NCBI GenBank assembly: GCA_029204225.1
Contig: CM055096.1
Span: 44,621,967-44,685,966 of the forward strand
From: Diphasiastrum complanatum
Taxonomy: Eukaryota > Streptophyta > Lycopodiopsida > Lycopodiales > Lycopodiaceae
Length of the DNA stretch: 64,000 nt
Direction: 5' to 3'
Below the pieces are notes generated by a model, which ran no database searches, was not told the origin of the DNA, and worked only from the letters and a program-made list of their open reading frames with translations. This document shows, piece after piece, positions 24,901 to 34,329 of this stretch (its first letter is position 1; each line of letters begins with the position of its first letter). The position numbers were made by a program, and so were the translations under genes.

Positions 24901-27900
24901 TTTGAAACTCCTTTTGGTCTTACAAATATGCTCAAAGTTGTGATGCTTGTACTTTATTGATAATCTTGGAAACCACAGGATGAATTGGAGGATCACGATA
25001 AGGCAAGCAAGGGAAAATATACAATAGGTTTAGGGCAAGACATTCTTGCTTTCTGCACAGACTGGGAAGATGTCATTTCGATGAGGTAAGAACAGTACGT
25101 GTTAAATTTTTCCGCTAAGAAAACTTTGATCCTAGGTTGTTTAGGCTCAATCTATCAATCTGATTGAAACCCAATCTCTTATTATGTGGGTCGTGACATA
25201 CTTTCTTGTTATGCGCTTTTTTTAAACAGTTCGTAATATCTTTACACATAGGATACAGTATCTTTATTATAGTAAATGCTTATGTAGCACAGATGAATTT
25301 GGCGTTGCGTAACAGTTTGCTAAGAAGCCTCAGCATGTGTAAACAGCATGACAGTGGTGCAGTCCCTATTTGAGAAATACGAAATTGCTCCAGATAGAAT
25401 TGGTCGTCTAGATGTTGGTAGTGAGACAATTGTGGACAAAAGCAAGGCAATAAAGACCTGGTTAATGAAGTTATTTGAGGTCTCTTACTTACCTATTTTG
25501 TGAAACCTCAAAGAGTTGCAAAGTTTTGTGAATTCGTGGTTCTTTTTATTCAAAAACATCTAATCTCTGCACTTGGTGCCAATTGTAACTAGCGTAAAAA
25601 TCATATTTATCTTCTGAAAATTAGACTATGTTTTTCCCAGGGAATTTTACGTCACATACTCTAGTACTTCCTGCCACTCGTAATAACTTGTTAATTTACA
25701 TTCGGAGAAGTGATAGAAACTCAGTATGTGGGTCTCTGTACATATCTATGAAAGGTACGAAGGCTGGTGTGGATGTTTGCGTCTGTTAGTTGTCACTCCA
25801 TAAGGCTGAAGATTTCACATAATCTTTGTTATGTTGGGTACTATCCTAGACATAACATTGATTTGTTTAAAACTCAAGTCAATTAGAAGTACAATACAGG
25901 ATCAGTATGGAAGTACGAATCACTATGCTCCACTAACTTGCTAAAGTCGCTTTGATAGATCAAAGTAGAAGTAATCACTTTAATGCATCAAAGTAACGAG
26001 CTAAATCATTAAGATGGCCATGAAACTGCCCAAATTAGATCAAGTAGTTAAAAAAGAAATTGCTTAGTTTTATGAAAAGAAAACCCATAAAAATGAAACC
26101 TGATTTACAGGAAAAGGCTAGTAATAGAAACCATGAAAATGTTAAATCGGGTGCATGAACACCTTGAGCAATTCAGCATGTCATCAAATACGTAGGAGCC
26201 AGAAAGGTTGTGTTTAGTGTTGCAAGCAAAATAGTTTTTCCCTTTGGATTTGCTCATCTGTGTAGTCTATATGTGGGCATCTGAGAGCTCCTAGTTTCAT
26301 TATCTAGAATAATGGAGCTGGTTTTCTGTGACAATCATCGTTGCACCAAAGCGTGCATATGAAAGTCACGGAGATCGTCAAATAAATTGAGTCAATTGCT
26401 GCTAGTCCCATGTTGGGTTTCGTCGCCAACTGCTGCGCACTACCTTATAGAAGGATGTTGGCATTGCAGAGTTTGAGTCCTCTACTCCAACATAACACGG
26501 CTAATTTCTAATTATAATGGAAATTGCAAATAGATATATTATTCTCGTGCAAATCCACAAGTAGCTTTTTGTGCTTCAATTTACTTCAATATGTCTACGT
26601 GCTGGCATTGTGCATAGTCTTTCTTATAGTTGATGATTCTTTGTGTTAAGTTGAGCAGGAATCTGGAAATGCTGACATAGAAGGTGTAGATTCAACAAAT
26701 GCATGCTATGGTGGTACAGCTGCTCTTTTTAATTGTGTGGACTGGGTAGAAAGCACTGCCTGGGATGGACGTTTTGCCCTTGTAGTTGCTACAGATAGTG
26801 CGGTAAGCTGTTATTTTATTGGATTATGCGAGTTAGACTTTCTTTTTTAGCATGTTCTAAGTCTTCGTCAATGTCAAATTTGAATCCTAGAAAGATTCAT
26901 ATCAAGTATGAGTAAAGTTCAGACAATCTTCTTGTACTATTCACATTCTTTGAATTTTTTTGCTATTTTGGATAAAATTATTTCTTTATACTTGGCAGGT
27001 GTATGCAGAAGGCCCTGCCAGACCTAGTGGAGGAGCAGGAGCTGTTGCCATGTTGATTGGGCCAGATGCACCATTGGTCATTGATAGACGTTGTAGTGCA
27101 ACACATATGGAACATGCATACGACTTCTATAAACCCAATTTGGCCAGTGAATATCCAGTTTGTTCCTCGCCCTCCATAGAATGCTTAGAGCAGAAGGTTT
27201 TGCAAGCTGTACAGTTTAGAACTATGTTAAAAGAGAACGATAAACTTTTTTACTCTCATGTTTTCAACTACTCCACAATTATAGGAATTCTTTAAACAAA
27301 GATATTGCTGGGTAACAGAAACCAACAAACTCTCTCATTCTGATACGGGAAGGCTGACTTCATAAATCCAAGTGGAATTTAAGATGAATGTGGTAGACAT
27401 AATTGTTCAGGAAAACTCCATAAATTGGAGCAACAAATTCATTTTCCCTGTTGCTGAAATAGAAATTCCATCCTTTTATTTACTTAGCTGTTTACATTTC
27501 TGCCTACATATGACATTTCCACAACTTTGGTAGTGAGGTCGCACTTGACTGATGTTTCTAAAATCCTCGAGGATGCAGTATGTTTATCTGTTGCAATAAT
27601 CTCTTGCTTAGCTCCATAGATATTGCGATTAAGTCAATAAGAGGCTGCTGACTTGGTTAGTGATATGGAACTATCTTTTCAGATTCCTTTTCCATGGAGG
27701 ACATGTATGCCCTAGGATGTCACTTGGCTGAAAATATAACAAGGCTTCGATATTACTAGATTTCTGTTGTATGTCATTTCAACTTCAGCAGTTCATGGCC
27801 CTTCTATTAATGAATGTGTTGTTACTCTCATGTAAAGTGTGCTCTTCTAACTTCGCTGTACTTAAAGCAGGTTGTGGATGGGCATTTGTCACAAAAATGC

Positions 27901-30900
27901 TATTTAATGGCTTTGAGTTCGTGTTACAGACGATTTTGTACCAAGTAAGTTTGATTCATCCATGTTCTAAGGAATGATTTGTTCTTGTTCTTGAATGAAC
28001 AGCCATTTTCGTCAGTCTCGTGTCCTATTCCAATTGTTGATGCGCTAATGCACCTGCTTTGTTGTCCAGATTTCAAAAGATTCAAGGAAGGCAGTTCTCT
28101 CTAATGGAGGCAGACTTTTTGGTTTTCCATTCGCCTTATAACAAGGTACCATCAAACACAAGAATTTTATTATGTCATTGCAAATACATAGAGATAGCTG
28201 AAGTTCTTCAAATCTATGGAAACATCAGTTTGCAACCTTTGATGGGAGGTGCAACATGTCAACTGAATGCAACACGCAGGGACGAAAGATGGTGTACAAT
28301 AACTGTTGTTTGCATAAGATTATATGGCTGTTTACGCACAAATAAAAGTGTGAGCCAAACTATTGTTTTTGGGATAGGTTAAATCTCATTGCTAGAGCTA
28401 TTTGCAATTTGTAATTGCCGACTCTTAACAAGCCATTACAAGTATGAAATTGCAATCTCCATCTTGTGTTGAGACATTAGCAACTTACTTTCTAAGTTTT
28501 CTACTAAGAGTGATACAGAAGATGGAAGACTTTATCTCTAGAATCAATCTTTGTTTGATGGGAGAAATATTGCTATGTATCTTGCTCAAGTTTTTTGATA
28601 TCTTTGATTATAGGGGGTAGATGGAGTCAGTTTTGGACATAATTTTCAGAAATATTGCAATCAGGTTAGATCAGAGCTATGTAGAAAAACATTTACTTCT
28701 TATCATGTGAAAGTATAATTCTCACTATAGGGTGAGAAACTAGTGAGACTTAAACTTTGAGATCTAAGATGGATGAGTTTAGAGCTAAAAGATGACTTGG
28801 AGGTCATATTGTCCCGCTAGAACGATGTAGTAAACTCTCTTCTATCGATTTTGATTGGCTACACATCTTGTAACTCCTCATGGTTTGAAAGTTATGATTG
28901 TATGAAGTCAGGGAAATTTTTCCAAGCAAAGTTTACAACCGGAATTCGGACCATAGCCCAAGAAATGGGAAACTGTTGTTTCTTCAGCTCCATAACTCTT
29001 GCACTCCTTGATGTTTCAAGTCCTTTGGAGACGGCCATTAGAAGCTGCATAAATACAAGAAGCTCCAAATTTGTAGATCACTCCTTGTAAAAAATGTCTA
29101 TAACTTCTCTTATCATATAAGTAGCTTGTTCTTTTTTCTTGTGTCGTACATGTGATGTTTTAGTCGCAAGGTTTGAAAGTTGTAAAGTGGCTTGAAGTTT
29201 TCCCCTTTTTGCCTCTTTTACACTTTTCACTCTCGTAGCATTCTTCTCATCATTAGAGTGTAAGCTAGTTTTAGTTTTAGATTTTAACCCGTGCTTAGTT
29301 TGCTGAAGCCAAGCGATGAGCATTAGGCTCTTATAGCTAGATCCAAATCCCTATATTGACAGATGTGCCTTTCATTCCACATCATCAAGAGAATAGCATG
29401 CTTGTTGTTAATTTTCTTATATTTTGGAGCTATTGTTTCCTTACCTCTCTATGGATGGAGCCCCCGTACCACAATCAATACCTACTCTGGGATGCTTTCT
29501 ACTAGCCACTGCTTTGAATCCTTGAGAATCATTTGCTCTAAGAGTAACTCAACAACAAGCTTTGATTATTTAGCCTACAATAAGTTTTTGGTTCCTGTTG
29601 TATCAAAGGGGATCTTTCTTAAGTTTGCCAATGAATTGTAAATTTTTATTGTAGTTTATTTGGCATAAAATATTCAAGGAAAGATATAGTGTCTTGCAAC
29701 GAAGAGGATTCTATGGAGTTCTTGGAATTTCTTTTGTATTGTTTATGTATAACAAATTTACATCTCGAGGAAATTATTTGAATTTTGATGTGGCCTTCTG
29801 AGACCTGCTGTCTTGAACATTCTTAATGCTTGTGGGTCTCATGTTTATCTTTCATTTTTTCGAGATGTGCAGCTTGTGCAGAAAAGTTTTGCTCGTCTGG
29901 TGTTTGAAGATTTTTCAAGGAACAAAAGGTCTGACGTGGTGCTTCAAGTGTAAATTTTTATGCATACAGTCCCTTGTCATATTTGACATACTTATACGTT
30001 TTTGGTTATTGGGATTTTGAAGTTTTGTAGATGAGGCCGTAGCAGAAACGTTTCATCATTTTTCAAAACTGTCACTTGAGGAAAGCTACACCAACCGTGA
30101 TTTAGAGAAGGTTTTGTATGGCTTCTCTGATTAAACTGATTTCTAAATACGACTCAGATGATTCAATGTCTCATATATATATATTCAGGAACATTTAATG
30201 CATGTCAAAACCTTTTTCAAAGTCGTAATATATTGTCGGCACTCCTGAAAGGCGTCTCAAGTTAATGTTTTCTTGAACTTACTTCTCACTTATTGATTTT
30301 AGCTAAGTCTTGCTATTCAGCCCTCAGGTTCAATCAGGTCTTGTCGCAGCTAGAACGGTAGAACTCCCCTGCAATCCTTTTAAAAATGTTAATACGATAT
30401 GCAGATTTAGTTATCATCTTAGCAAATTGTGCTTCTTACATTGTCCAACGTAATGCAGAAGCTTTGTGAACTTTGGTCATGTGTGTAGCTCAGGGAAATG
30501 ATTCAAATCCCTGGTGTCTTCTAATGCAGGCATCGCAGCAGGTTGCAAAGTCACAATATAATGAAAAGGTTATTCCTGGCACGCTTATTCCAAAGCAAAT
30601 CGGAAACACGTACACTGTATCCCTCTATGCAGGCCTTGCCTCTCTGATCCATAATAAAGCTGACTCTTTGGTACGAAGCCCCTCGGTCTTACCCAACTCA
30701 GTTTGCTGTGAGCTTTCAACAGCCTGTTTGGCTATCCTTTCAAAGAAGATGGGACCATGTTTAGCTGCTATATTTCTGTTTGTTTTCCAAGAGAAATCTG
30801 AAGACTAACAGGACAGTAAAATGTGTGGCAGGTTGGTAAAAGGATTCTGATGTTCTCATATGGAAGTGGCTTGGCTTCAAGTATGTTCACTGTCTGCGCA

Positions 30901-31396
30901 GAACAGGGCCTTCATCCTTTCAACTTGTCCGGCATTCAGGAAAAATTGGATTTGTCTGCAAGACTGGCTTCTCGCACAATGGTATGAGAGTTGCTGTCAG
31001 TACCTTTTCGACAATTCTTCTTGAGGAAGCCATTTATCTTTTTTTGCTCAGTCCCTATCCTTTATTTATCTTTTCCAATATTAAAGTGCCATGGAGTTAT
31101 TTTGCAATCAGCATATACTTTCTTCATGCAAGTAAAAATTGACATGGCCTCTTAAAAGCTCAATCTGCTTGTGTGCTTTATAGGTTTCTCCAGAAGAGTT
31201 TGGCATCACCATGTCTCTCATGGAGACTCGATATGGGGCCAAAAGCTTCACTCCTGAGAGCGAGTATAAGGTGCTGCAACCAGGAACATTCTACTTGACT
31301 GAAGTTGATGATCTTTACCGCCGTTCTTATGCCAGGGTTCCTCCCTCAGTCCCCAAACTTTGTGAGAAATCGAAATCAAATGGTTTTGTCCATTGA
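6981..31396 (+). CDS. HMGS: Hydroxymethylglutaryl-CoA synthase, complete, 12 exons
   Basis: Condenses acetyl-CoA with acetoacetyl-CoA to HMG-CoA in the cytosolic mevalonate pathway. Exons: 6981-7052, 24979-25085, 25347-25479, 26659-26802, 26999-27157, 27871-27944, 28070-28145, 29873-29928, 30023-30110, 30530-30670, 30832-30981, 31184-31396. Every junction is GT/AG and phase is kept, giving 470 codons, close to the usual plant length of about 460. The N-terminus carries [12 protein letters not shown]. The catalytic Cys is in STNACYGG (residue 120), the general-base Glu in DVGSE (residue 86) and the catalytic His in FHSPYNK (residue 250). The Glu-Cys spacing of 34 matches the human enzyme. YGSG and a C-terminal [10 protein letters not shown] are also present. 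No signal peptide or membrane segment is seen. Intron 1 is 17.9 kb and full of retrotransposons. The gene looks intact. Family assignment is secure; exon ends are by-eye predictions. Confidence 0.96.
8164..8301. repeat. Two-copy 69-bp tandem duplication
   Basis: The unit at 8164-8232 (starting agttctgattatg, ending ggcaaaac) is repeated at 8233-8301 with no difference that I can see. Perfect identity implies a recent event in HMGS intron 1. Confidence 0.95.
8310..8516 (-). mobile_element. LTR fragment, minus strand
   Basis: On the minus strand a polypurine-like AGGGGAG precedes a sequence starting TATTGGAATATGTAATGTC, the layout of a Copia 3' LTR. The segment resembles 22620-22750 (shared gagctttcatt..., gtataaac..gacattacatatt and gggggca...ttgcaccc), so both belong to one dispersed family. 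No coding part is attached. Confidence 0.45.
9685..9740. repeat. (TTTCG)n-like tandem repeat in the Copia 1 LTR region
   Basis: Imperfect TTTCG/TTTCGT units are iterated just upstream of the primer-binding site of the next element, so they probably lie in its 5' LTR or leader. Confidence 0.7.
9791..11060 (+). mobile_element. Copia element 1: gag plus C-terminal integrase, internally deleted
   Basis: A perfect tRNA-iMet primer-binding site (TGGTATCAGAGC) occupies 9791-9802. A gag-like frame opens at ATG 9902 ([11 protein letters not shown]...) and matches the gag of the Copia at 13069-18192 (shared [22 protein letters not shown]). It shifts frame near 10280-10360. The text then jumps at about 10490 into the integrase C-terminal region ([26 protein letters not shown]), so the gag end, protease and integrase core are missing. 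The remaining frame runs to about 11060 and ends against a gypsy fragment. RT and RNase H are absent. The 5' LTR lies left of 9790 but its start is not clear. Confidence 0.85.
11283..12092 (+). pseudogene. Ty3/gypsy integrase remnant
   Basis: One reading frame, interrupted by two TGA stops (11562-11564 and 11766-11768), encodes the C-terminal half of a Ty3/gypsy integrase. It includes [40 protein letters not shown] (normally N-G-Q-V-E) and a C-terminal domain ending [19 protein letters not shown]. This is the chromodomain-less type seen in Tat/Athila-like plant elements. Protease, RT and the integrase N-terminus are missing. The two stops could be CGA-to-TGA changes from cytosine deamination. 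Downstream to 13068 are related motifs (ttcgccgag at 12351 and 12482) that may be its 3' untranslated region. Confidence 0.85.
12093..13068. other. Non-coding, probable gypsy 3' region
   Basis: A purine-rich AT stretch follows the integrase stop, then segments sharing gaacctt and cgccgag (about 12345-12650). No open frame of note. It most likely belongs to the same gypsy relic and was cut by the Copia at 13069. Confidence 0.4.
13069..13606 (+). repeat. 5' LTR of Copia element 2
   Basis: Begins TGTAGAACACC and contains a TATA-like TATAAATA near 13561-13568, expected to start element transcription. It is rich in TTCGCGAA-type palindromes. The right edge is set by the primer-binding site at 13608, so it is good to a few bases. 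Confidence 0.85.
17710..18192 (+). repeat. 3' LTR of Copia element 2, right end lost
   Basis: Aligns with the 5' LTR from TGTAGAACACC through AAAAGACCTGT, then diverges at 18193 before the segment holding the TATA box. It lacks roughly the last 55 bp of the 5' copy. Several substitutions and indels separate the two LTRs, so the insertion is not recent. Confidence 0.85.
18193..19130. other. Unassigned intron sequence with coding-like traces
   Basis: A frame around 18440-18620 reads as plausible protein text ([14 protein letters not shown]...), but I do not recognise a family and it is broken. Possibly transposon gag. Nothing else is identified. Confidence 0.25.
19150..20310. mobile_element. 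Copia RT/RNase H relic with the RT segment inverted
   Basis: On the minus strand, from about 19412 down to 19150, lies the end of a Copia RT (LYIDDM, then [14 protein letters not shown]...[14 protein letters not shown]). The next part of the polyprotein is on the plus strand at about 19684-20300: [20 protein letters not shown], then RNase H ([29 protein letters not shown]). The two parts should be contiguous on one strand, so a local inversion has split them. Frameshifts are present and the element is dead. Downstream text to about 20520 may be its 3' untranslated region or LTR. Confidence 0.85.
20520..21240. other. Unassigned stretch
   Basis: Pyrimidine-rich patches (tctctctctctt near 20710-20750) and GC-richer text to 21240. 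No recognisable gene. Likely retroelement untranslated or LTR material. Confidence 0.25.
21250..22615 (+). pseudogene. Old Copia integrase-RT relic
   Basis: Many stops and frame changes, but Copia text is still readable: [15 protein letters not shown] (integrase C-terminal region), [14 protein letters not shown] and [12 protein letters not shown] (RT entry), [12 protein letters not shown]...[19 protein letters not shown] near 22320-22435 and [19 protein letters not shown] near 22540-22600. It is the most decayed of the Copia copies in this intron. Its end abuts an LTR fragment at about 22620. Confidence 0.75.
22618..22750 (-). mobile_element. LTR fragment, minus strand
   Basis: On the minus strand it starts TGTCAGAATATGTAATGTC and shares blocks with 8310-8516, so the two are copies of one LTR family. 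On the + strand it shows gggggcaaattgcaccc and gagctttcatt. Confidence 0.45.
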
Positions 31397-32660
31397 TGCC
31401 AGACCCTTTGATTGCTTAGCGGAATCTCAGCCTTCATGCATTTCAAATTTTGTACCAATTAAACTGCTGTACTGAAGCTTCCACATTGATGTTTGTCCTC
31501 CCTTTTTTTTGTTACAACTTTTCAATTCTTTGGAAACAGAAAGTCTTTATCCTAGCCACTAACCCAACTTGCAAAGACAAGAATATGAACTGGTGCATTG
31601 ATACCAGACACATACAGCATATCAGGCAGCTCCTTACTCCTGTCAAAATTCCAACTTTAGATTCAACCTGAGGCATTGATGATGTGCTTGCCAACTGGCA
31701 AGTCTTTATTCTGATAGCTGAAGAGCACCAATAATGCAAGAGTTATACTGTCTACTTGGCAATTTTTCCTAATAAAAGGATATGGTTGTGCATGTCTATC
31801 CTGGAGCCAGAATCCATTATATTGACCACTTTGATGACTACTATTTGCTGTACAAATCAGTGTATATTAATTACAGTTTTTTCCTCTTAGAGTGGACTCG
31901 TCTGTGGGGCATGAACTGTTTGTGACTCTGTTTTCAATATGATGTGGATTTATGTAAGACTAAGAAAAAAACTAGCAATTTTGCACGTGACGATGTTAAT
32001 ATTGAAATATAAGAAAAAAAATTCCAAAAGAGACTTCAATTAGTCAAGGTCTCAATAACTTGCTAGGCATGATTTTAAGCTATATTATTATAATCAACAT
32101 TAGAGTACGTGGTGTTGTGTACATTCATGGCAAGAGAAAAACTTGCAAAACTTGCGAAAAATCCCCCCCCCCCCCCCCCCACCCCCAAAGAAAAAATGCC
32201 AAGGCCCTGAAAAATAGATGTCACATCAACACTTTTTGATTTTTTACTTATGCTAATTTTTTGATGATTTTGTGAGCCTAGCTTGAAACTTAAGTTTTTC
32301 ACTTATGTTTATATATGTGCAAGTAAGCATTGTAAGTACCATGTTCATTACTTTGATTTCGTGGGTTGTGTAAGTTTTTTTTTTTTGGGTATTTTAATAA
32401 TGATTGTAACGGTAACAATTTGGAAAAAATATTTGGTGGAGTTTCTATGGGTATTTTCATAATCTAGAGAACATAAAGATAGTAGAAAACCTTTTATTGC
32501 ATTGATTTATTTCATATGTCCAGATGATTTCGATGAATATGAATATGAATAGGTTTCTATTCATGATGTTACAATTATTGCTTATAATTTTTTGATATTT
32601 TGGTAGGTAAACAAAATACCTCAGATTAAGACGTGGATACTTCAAGTCCTAAATCATGGA
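31397..32660. other. HMGS 3' flank, including a probable polyadenylation signal
   Basis: AATAAA at 31771-31776, 375 bp after the HMGS stop, is a good candidate poly(A) signal. A run of 18 C at 32163-32180 is followed by ACCCCC. No gene is seen in the rest. Confidence 0.5.
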
Positions 32661-32804
32661 TACTTTGAAACATGACTGTTGAACAATGAAACGTAAATGC
32701 TTGTTGTGAATATTCTAAATACATATTGTGAATACTTTGAAACATGACTGTTGAACAATGAAACGTAAATGCTTGTTGTGAATATTCTAAATACATATTG
32801 TGAA
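32661..32804. repeat. 72-bp tandem duplication
   Basis: The unit at 32661-32732 (starting tactttgaaacatgactg) recurs at 32733-32804 essentially unchanged, with the start of a third copy at 32805 (tactttga). Confidence 0.95.
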
Positions 32805-32867
32805 TACTTTGAATATTGGTTGTTAATACTATGAATACCCAGACAAAAGTTGGCCAAGCATTGAACA

Positions 32868-34328
32868 ATGTGTTTGGAATGTCCACAAAAATATTTGGGC
32901 CTTGTTATTGATGGCATGGATAAGAAGAAAACAATGTTGTCTCATTTTGTCAGAGTGCCCCAAAATTTGAACGAGGCAGATTTTATTCAGGTTCATCTTG
33001 TTGGATTACTTGTGTTTAATGGCAATTTGGAGTCCAAGCTCTTTTTTAATTATCCCAACGTTCGAAACGATCCATGTACATAAGATAATCTACGAATTTG
33101 GTGAAAATCTTCCAGAAATATTTTATTTGCAGCTTGACAACACTGTTAGGGAAAATAAAAACCAAACTGTTTTGGCATACTTGTCCATGCTAGTAGAGAA
33201 TTTTTTTTTCAAAAGGGTAAAAATAGGATTTTTGTTGTAGGTCATACCCACGATCAAATGGATTAAATGTTTAGTTGCTTTTCTAAGAGGTTGAGACGCA
33301 AGAAGGCATTTTCTTTACCAATGCTTCAAAGCATTGTCGAGGAATCGTATGTGCCAAAGCCAAACGTGTCATTAATCAGACACACATGATTTTCGTGATT
33401 ATATTAAGACGTCCAATGAAACAGAACGATGCATAACTAATATTAATGATATTAGCTTTCAGCATCAGATTAAAATCAAATGTAATGAATCAGACATTAT
33501 ATTATTATGGGACAAACAATTTTCAAATTTAGTTTCATGGCTACCTCTTGAAGGAGTTCGATTTTTGCTTAACATTCCATCGACTCAAATCAAGCTTGCT
33601 GTGTTGTCTCCCTTGAAGTCCATGCTAGAAGAACAAAAGGCACAAAGAGATAATCATGAGATTGATCCATTTGCCTCATTAAATTTTTGGAATCAAGTAT
33701 TCAAGCAGCTTATCAATTTTTTGATGAGTTTGATTAGCATTGGTGGATGGACTTTTTCGAGGAACAAAAAATCAGTTTGCTCAATCTCGAACACGCATCA
33801 ACAACTGAAGAATTTCATTTGTCTCATAAATTAGGAACTTCAACTACAATTGTCGCACCGTCAAATCTTCCTCGAGATAATAATTTCTTGCAGCTTGTGC
33901 AAGGTGAAACCCGTGAAATTTATGTGGGCTCAAGGAAGAATAGGAAAAGTGTAAAAGCTGCAAAAATGAAATGGTGCGGTGATTTGAATGAAATCCAAAT
34001 TGGAAGCCTTGTTGCACTTCTAGCTTTATAAAAAAATGAAGGACATCCATTTTGGATTGCCAAAGTACTTGGTTTCATTCAAAATAGCAATCAGACAAAA
34101 GTATTACGTGTCCATTGGTTGCGCACCACTTTAACAAATGCTTTTTTGGGAAGGTATGAACTCGAAATGTTACAAGTAGATTTGAAGGACAAGAGAAAGA
34201 GATTGCCAAAAAATCAACCAAGGGTCGACGATTTGAATCTACAAGATGTAGATGTTTTGGCGTTTAATTTTGAGTTAACAATGACCAATCATCTACAAAA
34301 GTCAACTATATCTATATTGAAAAAATGA
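32868..34328 (+). pseudogene. DUF7869-like transposon coding relic
   Basis: About 490 codons of one protein can be followed through several frame changes (near 33060, 33240, 33370 and 33740) and in-frame stops (for example TAA at 34029-34031). Key blocks are LGLVIDGMDKKKT (32897), LQLDNTVRENKNQ (33130), VGHTHDQMD (33238), then HDFRDYI, ISFQHQIKIK, EIDPFASLNFWNQVFKQL and a C-terminal SLVALLA...GHPFWIAKVLG...VLRVHW block that resembles a BAH/chromo-like reader. D-G-M-D, L-D-N-T-x-E-N-K-N and V-G-H-T-H-x-D match, from memory, the DUF7869 family of transposon-borne proteins common in seed-free plants and many animals. The spaced acidic residues suggest a DDE-type nuclease fold, which is inference. 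The N-terminal part and element ends are not found. Confidence 0.65.
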
Positions 34329-34329
34329 T

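Larger units (their letters stand above)
7053..24978 (+). other. Giant HMGS intron 1 hosting nested retroelements
   Basis: The donor is AG|GTATGT and the acceptor CACAG|GAT. The 17,926-bp intron holds, in order, a 69-bp tandem duplication, a minus-strand LTR fragment, a deleted Copia, a Ty3/gypsy integrase relic, a near-complete Copia, a rearranged Copia, an older Copia relic and another LTR fragment. Between about 22750 and 24978 I see no recognisable element or gene. Confidence 0.9.

Noticed and set aside
27158-27295. Open frame continuing HMGS exon 5 to 27295
   Set aside because: Family similarity ends at SEYP, where a GT donor falls, and the next exon (VVDG...) resumes at 27871 in phase.
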